Origin: Rhodobacteraceae bacterium CG17_big_fil_post_rev_8_21_14_2_50_63_15
GTDB taxonomy: Bacteria; Pseudomonadota; Alphaproteobacteria; Rhodobacterales; Rhodobacteraceae
Reading direction: 5' to 3'
DNA length: 38,448 nt
Assembly (NCBI GenBank): GCA_002783205.1
Contig: PFEY01000039.1
Coordinates: 1 to 38,448, forward strand
Made by a program: the position numbers and the translations under genes. Below, one piece after another: positions 24,301 to 33,538 of this stretch. Within the stretch, counting starts at the first letter, position 1. Each line of letters opens with the position of its first letter. A model generated the notes under the pieces. That model worked only from the letters and a program-made list of their open reading frames with translations, did no database searches and was not told the origin of the DNA.

Positions 24301-25464
24301 ATGACTGTCCGCTATGCCTCTGACCCCGCGCTGACACGCGGTCGCCTGGTGCGCGAAGAGGAAAGCGCCTTTCGCTCTCCCTGGCAGCGCGACCGTGACC
24401 GGATCATCCATTCGAGCGCCTTTCGTCGCCTGAAACACAAGACTCAGGTTTTTGTCGAACATGAGGGTGATTATTTCCGCACCCGGCTCACGCATTCGAT
24501 CGAGGTGGCCCAGGTGGCGCGCACGATTGCCGGAGCTCTCGGTCTCAACGCCGAGCTGACCGAGGCGGTGGCACTGGCACATGATCTGGGGCACACGCCC
24601 TTTGGACATGCGGGCGAGGAGACGCTGGATGCGCTGATGCAGCCCTATGGCGGCTTTGATCATAACGCCCAGGCGGTGCGGATCGTAACGGCACTGGAAC
24701 GCCATTATGCCGATTTTGACGGGCTCAACCTGACTTGGGAGACGCTTGAGGGGCTGGCCAAGCATAACGGGCCGGTGACTGGTCCCTTGCCCTATGCGTT
24801 GGCCGAGTACAACCGTGGTCACGATCTGGAACTCGGCACCCATGCCAGTGCCGAGGCCCAAGTGGCGGCGCTCGCCGATGACATCGCTTACAACAACCAC
24901 GACCTGCATGACGGCCTGCGCGCGCGTCTTTTCTCCGACGAGGACATCGGCGTCTTGCCCATCGTGCGGGATTGCTATGCCGAAGTGGACCGCCGTTACC
25001 CCGGCCTTGAACCAAAGCGGCGCAGACACGAGGCCTTGCGTCGGGTATTCGGGACGATGGTCGAGGATGTGATCGCCACCTCGCGCCAGAGATTGACCGA
25101 GGTCAACCCTGACTCTGCGGCAGAGGTGCGGCATCTTGGGGCTGCGGTGATCTGCTTTTCACCTGCGCTCTGGTCCGACCTTCAGGAGATCCGGGCCTTT
25201 CTCTTTGCTCGCATGTATCGCGCACCTGCGGTGAATGACATGCGCGAGCACGTGCATCTCGTGATCGGGGATCTCTTTCCCTTTTACATGAAAGAACCAC
25301 GGCATCTGCCGGTGGATTGGCGCAGCGATTTGGCACGGGCCGTCGATGAGACGGCTCTCGGCCGGTTGGTGAGCGACTACATCGCCGGAATGACGGACCG
25401 CTTTGCGTTGCAGAATCATGCGCGCCTCATCGGGGGCCATGAAGGGCCATGGGCGCCGCTCTGA
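24301..25464 (+). CDS. Deoxyguanosinetriphosphate triphosphohydrolase-like protein
   Basis: This 387-residue HD-domain protein has H65 in RLTHSIEVA, the H94-D95 pair in [12 protein letters not shown], and the later metal aspartate in [12 protein letters not shown]. Family members hydrolyse dNTPs (dGTP in E. coli Dgt) to deoxynucleoside and triphosphate, so it may contribute with the dCTP deaminase in this window to dNTP balance. The ATG at 24301 has AAGGAG upstream. It is followed by argS after 72 bases, suggesting cotranscription. Confidence 0.92.
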   Translation: MTVRYASDPALTRGRLVREEESAFRSPWQRDRDRIIHSSAFRRLKHKTQVFVEHEGDYFRTRLTHSIEVAQVARTIAGALGLNAELTEAVALAHDLGHTPFGHAGEETLDALMQPYGGFDHNAQAVRIVTALERHYADFDGLNLTWETLEGLAKHNGPVTGPLPYALAEYNRGHDLELGTHASAEAQVAALADDIAYNNHDLHDGLRARLFSDEDIGVLPIVRDCYAEVDRRYPGLEPKRRRHEALRRVFGTMVEDVIATSRQRLTEVNPDSAAEVRHLGAAVICFSPALWSDLQEIRAFLFARMYRAPAVNDMREHVHLVIGDLFPFYMKEPRHLPVDWRSDLARAVDETALGRLVSDYIAGMTDRFALQNHARLIGGHEGPWAPL

Positions 25465-25536
25465 TCTCGCGGCCTAGTGATTGACCTCGGGGCTGTCGGT
25501 GGTAAACCGACGCGCAGAGCAGCAAGGAAATTCTCG

Positions 25537-27282
25537 ATGAACCTCTTTAACATACTCCAGGGCCTTGTGCTCGACTGCCTCGCCCGGATGCAAGCCGAGG
25601 GCCGCTTGCCGACAGGGCTGGACATGAGCAATGTCACGGTCGAACCGCCGCGAGACGTGGCGCATGGGGATATGGCAACCAATGCCGCGATGGTGCTGGC
25701 CAAACCCGCCGGGTTGAAACCGCGCGACATCGCCGAGGACCTTGCCCGCCTGCTGGCCGAGGACACCCGGATCCTGAGCGCGGAGGTGGCGGGGCCGGGC
25801 TTTCTCAACCTGCGGTTGGCCCCAAGTCTCTGGCATGATGTCCTGCGCGCCGCATTGAAGGCTGGTAGCGATTTTGGCCGCTCCGACATGGGCCGGGGCA
25901 AGCGGGTCAATGTCGAATATGTGAGCGCCAATCCCACCGGTCCGCTGCATGTGGGCCATACGCGTGGAGCGGTGTTTGGCGATGCCCTGGCCAGCCTGCT
26001 GGATTTTGCCGGCTATGAGGTGACGCGCGAGTATTACATCAACGATGGTGGCGCGCAGGTCGATGTCCTCGCACGATCGGTCTATCTGCGCTATCTGGAG
26101 GCGCATGGTCAGGCGGTGGCCTTTGCCGATGGCACCTATCCAGGTGACTATCTGATCGCGGTGGGTGCGGCGCTCAAGGACAAGGTGGGTGCGGCTTATC
26201 TGGGTCAGCCCGAGGAGGTCTGGCTGGCGCCAGTGCGCGATTTCTCTACCGATGCGATGATGGCGCTCATTCGCGAGGATCTCAAGGCCCTCGGCGTCGA
26301 GATGGACGTGTTCTATTCGGAGAAATCGCTCTATGGCAGCGGCCGGATCGAGGAGGCTTTGGCCGCGCTTGATGCCAAGGGGCTGATCTATGAAGGTGTC
26401 CTGGAGCCACCAAAGGGCAAGATGCCCGAAGATTGGGAGCCGCGTGAGCAGACGCTCTTTCGCTCGACGGCGCATGGCGATGATGTGGACCGCCCGGTCA
26501 AGAAATCCGACGGAGGCTGGACCTATTTTGCCCCCGACATCGCCTATCATTATGACAAGATCGAACGCGGCTTTGATATCCTGATCGACGTGTTCGGCGC
26601 CGATCATGGCGGGTATGTCAAGCGCATGAAAGCGGCGGTGTCGGCCCTGTCGGACGGACGCGTCCCGGTCGATATCAAACTTTGCCAGTTGGTCAAGCTC
26701 ACCCGGAACGGTGAGCCTTTCAAGATGTCCAAGCGTGCCGGTACTTTTGTCACTTTGCGCGATGTCGTCAATCAGGTCGGGGCGGATGTGACCCGCTTCG
26801 TGATGCTCACCCGCAAGAACGACGCGCCTTTGGATTTCGATTTTGACAAGGTGTTGGAGCAGTCGCGTGACAATCCGGTCTTCTATGTCCAGTACGCCAA
26901 TGCGCGGGTGAATTCGGTCCGGCGTAAGGCCGCTGAGGCAGGGATTGCGGTGGATGATGTTGCGCTGAGATCGGCGGATTTGTCGATTCTTACCCATGAG
27001 GCCGAGATCGCCGTGGCCCGGAAGATCGCGGAATGGCCGCGTCAGGTCGAGATCGCGAGCCGCACCAACGAACCCCACCGCATCGCTTTTTTTCTCTATG
27101 ATCTTGCCAGCGATCTCCACGGCTTGTGGAACCGGGGCCATGACGAGCCCGCCTTGCGTTTTCTGCAAGAGGACGATCCGGCCACATCACAGGCGAAAAT
27201 CGCCCTCGCGCGCGCCGTAACCGTTGTCATTTCTGCCGGTCTTGGTATTCTTGGGGTCACTCCGGCGGAAGAGATGCGATAA
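25537..27282 (+). CDS. argS: Arginyl-tRNA synthetase
   Basis: This 581-residue class I synthetase has the HIGH-type motif HVGH (138-141) inside [19 protein letters not shown] and the KMSK motif (396-399) in [10 protein letters not shown]. The N-terminal Add1 domain and the C-terminal DALR anticodon-binding domain are both present by length. The ATG at 25537 (MNLFNILQG) has AAGGAA upstream; the frame is open 20 codons further to a GTG, which is less likely. It starts the conserved block argS, SPOR protein, nagZ, scpA, scpB. Confidence 0.97.
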   Translation: MNLFNILQGLVLDCLARMQAEGRLPTGLDMSNVTVEPPRDVAHGDMATNAAMVLAKPAGLKPRDIAEDLARLLAEDTRILSAEVAGPGFLNLRLAPSLWHDVLRAALKAGSDFGRSDMGRGKRVNVEYVSANPTGPLHVGHTRGAVFGDALASLLDFAGYEVTREYYINDGGAQVDVLARSVYLRYLEAHGQAVAFADGTYPGDYLIAVGAALKDKVGAAYLGQPEEVWLAPVRDFSTDAMMALIREDLKALGVEMDVFYSEKSLYGSGRIEEALAALDAKGLIYEGVLEPPKGKMPEDWEPREQTLFRSTAHGDDVDRPVKKSDGGWTYFAPDIAYHYDKIERGFDILIDVFGADHGGYVKRMKAAVSALSDGRVPVDIKLCQLVKLTRNGEPFKMSKRAGTFVTLRDVVNQVGADVTRFVMLTRKNDAPLDFDFDKVLEQSRDNPVFYVQYANARVNSVRRKAAEAGIAVDDVALRSADLSILTHEAEIAVARKIAEWPRQVEIASRTNEPHRIAFFLYDLASDLHGLWNRGHDEPALRFLQEDDPATSQAKIALARAVTVVISAGLGILGVTPAEEMR

Positions 27283-27363
27283 AAAACGCACGACACGTGC
27301 CGGGGCCGAGGCAGACAGAATGATCCCCGGCGGCCATGTATCGCTGGTGGCAGGAGGCAGGGC

Positions 27364-28287
27364 ATGGCACAATTTCAGGATGCGCGGATGGAGGCTGGGC
27401 TTGGGCGAACTGCGACTTTCGCACGGTTCACCCATATCGCTGGTGCCACCCTGTCGCTGGCATTGATCGCAGGTATCGGCGTCTGGGGATATCGGCTCAT
27501 CCTGCGGGATGTGTCCGGCGTCCCGGTTGTTCGCGCCATCGAAGGTCCGATGCGGGTGCAGCCCGAGGATCCCGGTGGCAGCGCGACAGATCATCAGGGA
27601 CTATCGGTCAATGCGATCGCTGCGGACGGTGTGGCAGCAGATCCCGCCGACAGGCTCATCCTCGCGCCGCCGCCGCTGGAGTTGTCGCTCGAAGATGTCC
27701 CGCATGGCGCAGCGCCCGCAAAGGTTTCGGATGCAACTCCGAGGGCAGAGGCAGGGGATCCCGCACCCGAACCCGAGGCCGAAAGAATGCTCAAGGTTGC
27801 GGCCGTGCCTGCCGAGGATGCCGCCGACGATCTCGACGCTGATGCAGGGGCTGACCTGTCATCGAAAGATCCCGGCTTTGTGCAACCCACCCCTGTCACG
27901 GGCGGGCTTGGACAATCGCTGCGTCCAAGGCCGCGCCCCGAGATGTCCGGGACCCTGCCCGAAGCTGTCGCTCGGGCGGTCGCCTCGGCCCAATCCGCAG
28001 GGGGCGTGACCGAGATTGACCCCGAAAGGATCCCGGCTGGAACGCGACTGGCGCAGCTCGGCGCCTTTGACTCGCCGGAGGTGGCGCGTGCGGAATGGGA
28101 CCGACTCTCGGTCAAGTTTCAAGATTATCTCGATGGAAAACAGCGCGTTGTGCAACGTGCGGAAAGTGGTGGTAGAACCTTCTATCGGCTGCGGGTGATG
28201 GGCTTTGCCGATCTGAGCGATGCGCGTCGATTCTGTTCGGCGATGGTAGCCGAGCGTGCTGAATGCATCCCCGTGGTGGCCCGGTGA
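27364..28287 (+). CDS. SPOR-domain membrane protein
   Basis: This protein of 307 residues has one transmembrane helix at about 27-47, a long acidic Ala/Pro/Asp-rich linker (about 50-215), and a C-terminal SPOR domain (about 225-305: RLAQLGAFDSPEVARAEWDRL, RVMGFADLSDARRFCSAM). SPOR domains bind denuded peptidoglycan at the division septum. Its placement next to nagZ and scpAB fits a cell-envelope role. A GGAGG lies just upstream of the ATG. Its stop overlaps the likely GTG start of nagZ. Confidence 0.92.
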   Translation: MAQFQDARMEAGLGRTATFARFTHIAGATLSLALIAGIGVWGYRLILRDVSGVPVVRAIEGPMRVQPEDPGGSATDHQGLSVNAIAADGVAADPADRLILAPPPLELSLEDVPHGAAPAKVSDATPRAEAGDPAPEPEAERMLKVAAVPAEDAADDLDADAGADLSSKDPGFVQPTPVTGGLGQSLRPRPRPEMSGTLPEAVARAVASAQSAGGVTEIDPERIPAGTRLAQLGAFDSPEVARAEWDRLSVKFQDYLDGKQRVVQRAESGGRTFYRLRVMGFADLSDARRFCSAMVAERAECIPVVAR

Positions 28288-29291
28288 CGCCTTACGGTGC
28301 TGTCATTCTGGATGCCGAGGGGTTGCATCTGACACCACAGGAAAAGACACTCTTTCGCGCGGTCCGGCCTTTCGGTTTCATTCTCTTTGCACGCAATATC
28401 GACACGCCCAATCAAGTGCGCGCGCTCTGCGCGGAACTGCGCGAGGCTGCTGGCCATGATGCGGTGATCATGATCGATCAGGAAGGTGGCCGCGTCCAAC
28501 GCCTGCATCCTCCGTTCTGGCGCGATTGGCCTGCGCCGCTCGATCAGGTCGAGCAGGCTGGGGCGGGGGCCGCGAAGGCGATGTATCTTCGCTATCGCCT
28601 GATTGCGGCGGAGCTCAATGGCCTCGGGATCGACAGCAATTGCGCGCCGCTGGTCGATGTGTTCGGACCTGCCACACATTTCTTTTTGCGCAATCGATGC
28701 TACGGAAATGATCCCCATACGGTAACGCAGCTTGGCCGTGCGGTGGCGGATGGTTTGCTGGACGGAGGCGTATTGCCGATTGTGAAGCACATCCCCGGCC
28801 ATGGCCGCGCCGCGGCCGACAGCCATCACGACCTGCCAGTTGTCGACGCTTCACTGAAGGTGCTGCGCGAGAGCGATTTCGTGCCCTTCCGGGCGCTTTG
28901 TGACCTGCCGATGGCAATGACGGCGCATGTGGTCTACACGGAGCTGGATGATCTCCCGGCGACGACTTCCGCCCGTGTCATGCAGGTGATCCGCGACGAG
29001 ATCGGCTTTGATGGCTTGATCATGACTGATGACATCTCGATGAAGGCCCTCAAAGGGGGGCTGTGCGATCTCGTGCGCGCCGCCCTCGACGCAGGTTGCG
29101 ATGTGATTCTGCATTGCAACGGCACTCTGGACGAACGGCAGCAGGTCGCTGAGGCCGCAGGTGCGATGTCTGCAGTCGCGCAGGCGCGCGCGGAACGGAC
29201 CTTGGCACAGCGCAAGTCCCCCGATCCGGTTGACATTTCCGCCCTCACGGCTCAGCTTGAGACGCTGACGGGCGGGCGCAGGCATGGTTGA
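28284..29291 (+). CDS. nagZ: Beta-N-acetylglucosaminidase (family 3 glycosidase)
   Basis: This protein of about 335 residues has the NagZ markers: MIDQEGGRVQRL, the KHIPGHG substrate loop, DSHHDLP with the catalytic Asp-His, and IMTDDISMKAL with the nucleophile aspartate. It removes GlcNAc from anhydro-muropeptides during peptidoglycan recycling in the cytoplasm. A GTG start at 28284 overlaps the SPOR stop (GTGA); the ATG at 28263 inside the SPOR gene is the other option. Its stop overlaps the scpA start by eight bases, consistent with translational coupling. Confidence 0.94.
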   Translation: MTPYGAVILDAEGLHLTPQEKTLFRAVRPFGFILFARNIDTPNQVRALCAELREAAGHDAVIMIDQEGGRVQRLHPPFWRDWPAPLDQVEQAGAGAAKAMYLRYRLIAAELNGLGIDSNCAPLVDVFGPATHFFLRNRCYGNDPHTVTQLGRAVADGLLDGGVLPIVKHIPGHGRAAADSHHDLPVVDASLKVLRESDFVPFRALCDLPMAMTAHVVYTELDDLPATTSARVMQVIRDEIGFDGLIMTDDISMKALKGGLCDLVRAALDAGCDVILHCNGTLDERQQVAEAAGAMSAVAQARAERTLAQRKSPDPVDISALTAQLETLTGGRRHG

Positions 29292-30072
29292 GGACGATTT
29301 CGAGAACGTCAGCGGAGCGGCGAGGATTGCTGAACGACTGGCCGCCGAGTCGCTGATCGTCGATGTCGACGGCTTTGAAGGTCCGCTTGATCTGCTGCTC
29401 ACGCTGAGCCGCACGCAGAAGGTGGACCTGCGCAAGATCTCCGTGCTTGATCTGGCGCGGCAATATCTTGCGTTTGTCGAGCAGGCCAAGGCGCTGAGGC
29501 TGGAGCTGGCGGCTGACTATCTGGTGATGGCGGCGTGGCTCGCCTTCTTGAAGTCACGCCTTCTTTTGCCGCCGGACCCGGCCGAAGATGGCCCCTCGGG
29601 CGAGGATATGGCGGCGCATCTGGCGTTTCAGTTGGAGCGTTTGCAGGCCATGCGAGACTGTGCGGCGCGTCTGATGGCGCGCGACCGGCTGGGGCGCGAT
29701 GTCTTTTCGCGCGGGATTCCCGAGGATGTGGCGCGTGTTCGCCGGGTGCGCTATTCGGCAACGCTGCTCGACCTCATGCAGGGCTATGCGCGTATTCGGA
29801 CGCGCGACGAGTTTCGCCCCTTCGTGATGGATCGTGATGCAATCTTCACAATGGAGCAGGCGCTGGAACGGATGCGTGGCATGATCGGATTTGCTGGAAC
29901 CTGGACTGACATTCTAAGCTATCTGCCGGACGGCTTCACGACGGATCCGATGCGCCGTAGATCTGCCACCGCATCGACCTTTGCGGCCTCGCTGGAACTG
30001 GTCAAGGAGGGGCGGGTCGAAATCAGACAGTCTGAGACGTTCGCGCCGATCGAGTTGCGGCGCAAGGATTAA
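29284..30072 (+). CDS. scpA: Segregation and condensation protein A
   Basis: This 262-residue kleisin begins its conserved domain with DGFEGPLDLLLTLSRTQKVDL, then ADYLVMAAWLAFLKSRLLLP. It bridges the SMC ATPase heads and partners with ScpB to organise the chromosome. The ATG at 29284 overlaps the end of nagZ. The C-terminal winged helix includes ASLELVKEGRVEIRQSE. It is followed by scpB after four bases. Confidence 0.95.
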   Translation: MVEDDFENVSGAARIAERLAAESLIVDVDGFEGPLDLLLTLSRTQKVDLRKISVLDLARQYLAFVEQAKALRLELAADYLVMAAWLAFLKSRLLLPPDPAEDGPSGEDMAAHLAFQLERLQAMRDCAARLMARDRLGRDVFSRGIPEDVARVRRVRYSATLLDLMQGYARIRTRDEFRPFVMDRDAIFTMEQALERMRGMIGFAGTWTDILSYLPDGFTTDPMRRRSATASTFAASLELVKEGRVEIRQSETFAPIELRRKD

Positions 30073-30076
30073 TATC

Positions 30077-30736
30077 ATGCCACAAGATTCAGAAAAAAAA
30101 GAACAAAGTTTATTCAGGGCGCCCCCGATTTTCGAACAGGAACGTATGCTGGAGGCGATCCTCTTTGCCAGTGCGGAACCGCTTACGACCATCGAGATGG
30201 CTGAACGCATGCCGCATGGCTGCGATCCAGCCGAGGCGATGGTGCATCTGTGCCGGCGCTATGAAGGGCGCGGGGTGCGCGTGGTCCGTGTCGGCGATGC
30301 GTGGGCAATCCGTACCGCGCCCGATCTGGGTTATCTGATGCAGCGGGAAACGATCGAGACCCGCAAGTTGAGCCGTGCCGCGATCGAGACGCTGGCGATC
30401 ATCGCCTATCATCAGCCTGTCACCCGTGCCGAAATCGAAGAAATCCGTGGCGTCTCCGTCAGCCGCGGCACGGTTGATCAATTGCTTGAGATGGAATGGA
30501 TCAGGTTCGGACGCCGCAAGATGACACCGGGGCGGCCTGTGACCTTCGTGGTCACGCAGGCCTTCCTTGATCACTTCGGGCTGGAAAGCGCCCGCGATCT
30601 GCCGGGGCTCAAGGAGTTGCGCGCTGCCGGATTGCTGGAAAACCGCCCACCACCGGGACTCATGCCGCAAATCGGCGAAGGCGGGGAAGATGAAGACGAG
30701 GCTGCGCCGGGTCAGAATGAGCTCTTTGAAGATTGA
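30077..30736 (+). CDS. scpB: Segregation and condensation protein B
   Basis: This protein of 219 residues has the two winged-helix domains of ScpB: FEQERMLEAILFASAEPLT, LSRAAIETLAIIAYHQPVTRAEIEEIRGV, and GRPVTFVVTQAFLDHFGL. The C-terminal tail is acidic. It dimerises on ScpA in the SMC condensin. The first 12 codons are A-rich, unlike neighbours. The start at 30077 lies just after the scpA stop; a longer frame upstream overlaps scpA and is not used. The tatABC genes that I remember following scpB in many alphaproteobacteria are absent here. Confidence 0.94.
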   Translation: MPQDSEKKEQSLFRAPPIFEQERMLEAILFASAEPLTTIEMAERMPHGCDPAEAMVHLCRRYEGRGVRVVRVGDAWAIRTAPDLGYLMQRETIETRKLSRAAIETLAIIAYHQPVTRAEIEEIRGVSVSRGTVDQLLEMEWIRFGRRKMTPGRPVTFVVTQAFLDHFGLESARDLPGLKELRAAGLLENRPPPGLMPQIGEGGEDEDEAAPGQNELFED

Positions 30737-30849
30737 GATCGGAGTTGCGTGCGACCTGTCGCGCAGCCGGGAAACTGGCACATTCAGATGCGACGTGTGA
30801 GGACATCAGGCTAGAAAGAGATGCGTGGAACGGTAATCAGTTTATCAGC

Positions 30850-31020
30850 ATGATGCTCCGAATGATCCCGCGTCTTGTTATGCGCGGAGGGATCAATGTG
30901 GGTCTGGATGCCGTCGGCATACCCAAGGGAAGTGGCATCACGCACGGGCCGGATGACATGTGGACCGTGCAGACGGGGCATCAGGCGATGAGGTTGGGGC
31001 GCAAGATCGGCCGGTTCTGA
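30850..31020 (+). CDS. Small basic protein of unknown function
   Basis: A possible 56-residue protein (MMLRMIPRLVMRG near the start, MRLGRKIGRF at the end) follows scpB by 113 bases. The N-terminal helix is hydrophobic and basic, and the ends resemble small roseobacter hypotheticals that I have seen near scpB. There is no clear Shine-Dalgarno, and ATG codons at 30850 and 30853 are equivalent. It could be noise; only its C-terminal pattern and position favour it. Confidence 0.45.
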   Translation: MMLRMIPRLVMRGGINVGLDAVGIPKGSGITHGPDDMWTVQTGHQAMRLGRKIGRF

Positions 31021-31027
31021 GTGGCCC

Positions 31028-32101
31028 TCAGGCTCTGAAGTGCTTGCTCAGCTTCAGGCCTTGACCCTGATAGTTTGATGCAATTCCGACGCCATAGAGC
31101 TGGTCGGGTACGGTCTCCATTTTCTCATAGATCAGCCGCCCGACGATTTGACCATGTTCCAGCACAAAGGGTGCCTCGTGGCACCTGACTTCAAGCACGC
31201 CGCGGGATCCGAGGCCACCTGCCGCGTCATGGCCGAATCCGGGATCGAAAAAGCCCGCGTAATGAACGCGAAACTCGCCGACCATGGCAACATAGGGTGC
31301 CATTTCGGCTGCGTAGTCGGGCGGAATGTGCACCGTTTCACGACTGACCAGAATGTAGAAGGCTCCCGGGTCGAGGATGATATGTCCATCTTCGGCATGG
31401 ACGTGCTCCCAGAATTTCGTGGGGTCGTAATGTCCGATCAGGTCGAGATCTATCACGCCCGTATGGGGTTTGGCGCGATAGCCGACCAAAGTGCTGCCGA
31501 TGGGACGCAGATCGACGGAAAAGCCCAACCCGTCATTGATGACCGCCGGACCATCGACAAGCGGTGTCGTGGCGTGCAGCGCGTGCAAGATGTCATCGGT
31601 CAATACCGCCTGACCGTTGCGAAGGCGGATCTGATTGAGCCGCATGCCGGGCCGCACCAAAACGGAGAAAGAACGGGGACAGACTTCGGCATAGAGCGGC
31701 CCTGCATAGCCTGCCGCAACCCGATCAAATTCCACGCCGCCATCCGTTATCATGCGGGTCAGAAGATCCAGGCGTCCGGTCGAGGATTTTGCGTTGGCGA
31801 CCGCCTGCACGCTCTTGGGGAGAGCCAGGCTCTCCATTAGCGGGATCACATAGACACAGCCCTTTTCCAGCACCGCGCCGTCGCGCAGGTCGATGCGGTG
31901 CATCTCGAATTCCTTGAGACGTTCAGCGACGGTTCGCCCCGCGCCGGTGAGAAAGGAGGCGCGGACTCGATAAGCGACCGATCCGAGGCGCAGATCGAGG
32001 CTTGCGGGTTGCACCTGCTCTGGTGTGATCTGCGACGTGCCGGTCAACTGGCCCGCCGCGATCATCGTTCGAATTTGCTGGCTGGAAAGAACCCCGGTCA
32101 T
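31028..32101 (-). CDS. dcd: 2'-deoxycytidine 5'-triphosphate deaminase (tandem-domain form)
   Basis: This 357-residue protein is nearly twice the E. coli Dcd (193 residues). The first half contains QPASLDLRLG (31-40) and the catalytic-site segment K105-SSTGR with E139 in YAEVCP; the second half repeats the fold with ILDPGAFY (242-249), FFDPGFGHD (284-292) and E304 in VLEVRC. It should deaminate dCTP to dUTP as precursor of dTMP. I recall double-length Dcd in alphaproteobacteria, so the fusion is probably a lineage trait. The active-site sequence SSTGR departs from the usual SSxARxG. tRNA-Pro lies upstream. Confidence 0.9.
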   Translation of the reverse strand: MTGVLSSQQIRTMIAAGQLTGTSQITPEQVQPASLDLRLGSVAYRVRASFLTGAGRTVAERLKEFEMHRIDLRDGAVLEKGCVYVIPLMESLALPKSVQAVANAKSSTGRLDLLTRMITDGGVEFDRVAAGYAGPLYAEVCPRSFSVLVRPGMRLNQIRLRNGQAVLTDDILHALHATTPLVDGPAVINDGLGFSVDLRPIGSTLVGYRAKPHTGVIDLDLIGHYDPTKFWEHVHAEDGHIILDPGAFYILVSRETVHIPPDYAAEMAPYVAMVGEFRVHYAGFFDPGFGHDAAGGLGSRGVLEVRCHEAPFVLEHGQIVGRLIYEKMETVPDQLYGVGIASNYQGQGLKLSKHFRA

Positions 32102-32174
32102 CCCTGTCCCCTTGGCCGCCCCGCATCCTGGTTGCGGTGCCCAAGGGGGCGGATGGCGGGATCGTCGGTTGTAT

Positions 32175-32251
32175 TGGTCGGGCTAGCAGGACTTGAACCT
32201 GCGACCTTCCGTCCCCCAGACGGACGCGCTACCAGGCTGCGCCATAGCCCG
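32175..32251 (-). tRNA. tRNA-Pro (anticodon GGG)
   Basis: The reverse strand forms a full 77-base tRNA including an encoded CCA (32175-32177). The acceptor CGGGCTA pairs with TAGCCCG, the anticodon stem TCCGT/ACGGA closes a CTGGGGG loop with anticodon GGG, and the T loop is TTCAAGT. It decodes CCC/CCU proline codons. It sits between the MerR gene and dcd in the same direction. Confidence 0.97.
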
Positions 32252-32307
32252 ACGATGGGCTGTTCATACCGGTTTTGTCTGCGGGAGCAAGGGGGAAATC
32301 CCAAATT

Positions 32308-33111
32308 TCAGTCCCTGTCGCCCATCTTGGACGTGGTAGCCTCACCCAAGACGCGGAGCCGGTTGAAAAGCAGCGCGAGGCGCGCGGCGTCCGCGTGCGA
32401 AACAGGATGTGTCAGTGCAGCAATGGCTGCCAGTGGGCCGGGGGCTGCGGGTATGTCGTCATCAGCATCCTCGGGCAGATCCGGCAGGGTTGGTAGGTTG
32501 GGCGCGCTGCCTGTGTCTGACGCTGGCTCATGGGCTAGCTCCCGTGCCGGATCCTCTGGAGGCATGTCCGCAGGGCCCGTCGGCTCCAGCGAGTCTGTGG
32601 CGGCAAATATCTCGGAGGGGGCCGGTGCAATGGATCGTTCATCGTCCAGATCTCTCGCTTGCCGTTGCCCTTGATCTGCCCGGCCCGGATCTGCATCAAA
32701 CGCATCCGTTTCGTCCTCTTTGCCCGCGATATCGCCGGTGTCGTCAGGCCTTTCAAGGCTACCCATTTCGGCGGAGACTGAGGGTTCAAGCGTGGCATCG
32801 ATCAACATGCCACCGGCCATATCACCAGTGATTCTCTCCAGGGATGGTGATCTATCCGAAACGTGGCGTGCACCGTGCTCGCCCAACAGCTTCTGCACGC
32901 CCTTGATGGTCATGCCCTCGTCGTGCAGAAGCACCTTGATACCGCCCAGAAGCAGCATATCGGCAGGTCTGTAATAGCGTCGGCCACCAGCTCTCTTGAC
33001 CGGTTTGACCTGCGAGAACTTGCTTTCCCAGAACCTCAGGACATGCGGCGGAACCTCTAGCCATTCGGCCACTTCGCTGATCGTGCGAAAGGCGTCAACG
33101 GATTTGGCCAT
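32308..33111 (-). CDS. MerR-family transcriptional regulator
   Basis: This protein of 267 residues has an N-terminal MerR winged helix-turn-helix (about 8-80: [50 protein letters not shown]). The rest is long, acidic and low in complexity (Asp/Glu/Ala/Pro), without metal-binding cysteines, so it is not a metal sensor of the classic type. A short helical stretch ends the protein. It is 14 bases downstream of ihfA in the same direction, so it is likely cotranscribed. Similar MerR genes next to ihfA are common in the alphaproteobacteria I recall; their targets are unknown to me. Confidence 0.9.
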   Translation of the reverse strand: MAKSVDAFRTISEVAEWLEVPPHVLRFWESKFSQVKPVKRAGGRRYYRPADMLLLGGIKVLLHDEGMTIKGVQKLLGEHGARHVSDRSPSLERITGDMAGGMLIDATLEPSVSAEMGSLERPDDTGDIAGKEDETDAFDADPGRADQGQRQARDLDDERSIAPAPSEIFAATDSLEPTGPADMPPEDPARELAHEPASDTGSAPNLPTLPDLPEDADDDIPAAPGPLAAIAALTHPVSHADAARLALLFNRLRVLGEATTSKMGDRD

Positions 33112-33125
33112 CTGCGCCGCGTCCC

Positions 33126-33428
33126 TCAGCTCTTGTTGCCGATCGCCACACGATCCTTCATCAGGTGTGAGGGGCGAAAGGTCAGCACCCGGCGCGGATT
33201 GATCGGCACTTCTTCACCGGTCTTTGGATTGCGCCCGATGCGGGCCGTCTTGTCCCGCACCGAAAAGGTGCCGAAAGATGATATCTTGACCTGTTCGCCG
33301 TTCACCAGAGCATCCGACATATGGTCTAGGACACTCTCGACCAGTTGAGCGGCATCATTTCGAGACAACCCAACTTCGCGGAAAACCGCCTCGCTCAAAT
33401 CCATTCGTGTCAGTGTTTTCTCGGTCAT
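33126..33428 (-). CDS. ihfA: Integration host factor subunit alpha
   Basis: This protein of 100 residues has the HU/IHF fold: [32 protein letters not shown], and the DNA-bending arm with [12 protein letters not shown] (65-76) and the final PSHLMKDRV. With IhfB it bends DNA at promoters, origins and recombination sites. The ATG at 33428 gives the standard 100-residue length; the open frame starts 7 codons earlier at TTG. A candidate own promoter lies in the 110-base gap after fabH. Confidence 0.95.
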   Translation of the reverse strand: MTEKTLTRMDLSEAVFREVGLSRNDAAQLVESVLDHMSDALVNGEQVKISSFGTFSVRDKTARIGRNPKTGEEVPINPRRVLTFRPSHLMKDRVAIGNKS

Positions 33429-33451
33429 CACATCCCCGCTTTTTTTCAAGC

Positions 33452-33481
33452 ACTGTAAGGCCGAAGAATTTTACGAGTCAA
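33452..33481 (-). promoter_or_regulatory. Candidate sigma70 promoter of ihfA
   Basis: On the reverse strand TTGACT (33476-33481), an 18-base spacer and TACAGT (33452-33457) lie in the fabH-ihfA gap, about 25 to 50 bases upstream of the ihfA ATG. Five of six and four of six bases match consensus respectively. Confidence 0.42.
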
Positions 33482-33538
33482 TCTCAACCACTTAGGCCGC
33501 TCTGCTCAAGCGCGACTTTTTGCCCGTTTGGTGCGGAA

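Noticed and set aside
25474..27168. 564-codon open frame antisense to argS
   Set aside because: The sense strand has both class I synthetase motifs; the antisense translation has none and reflects high GC at third positions.
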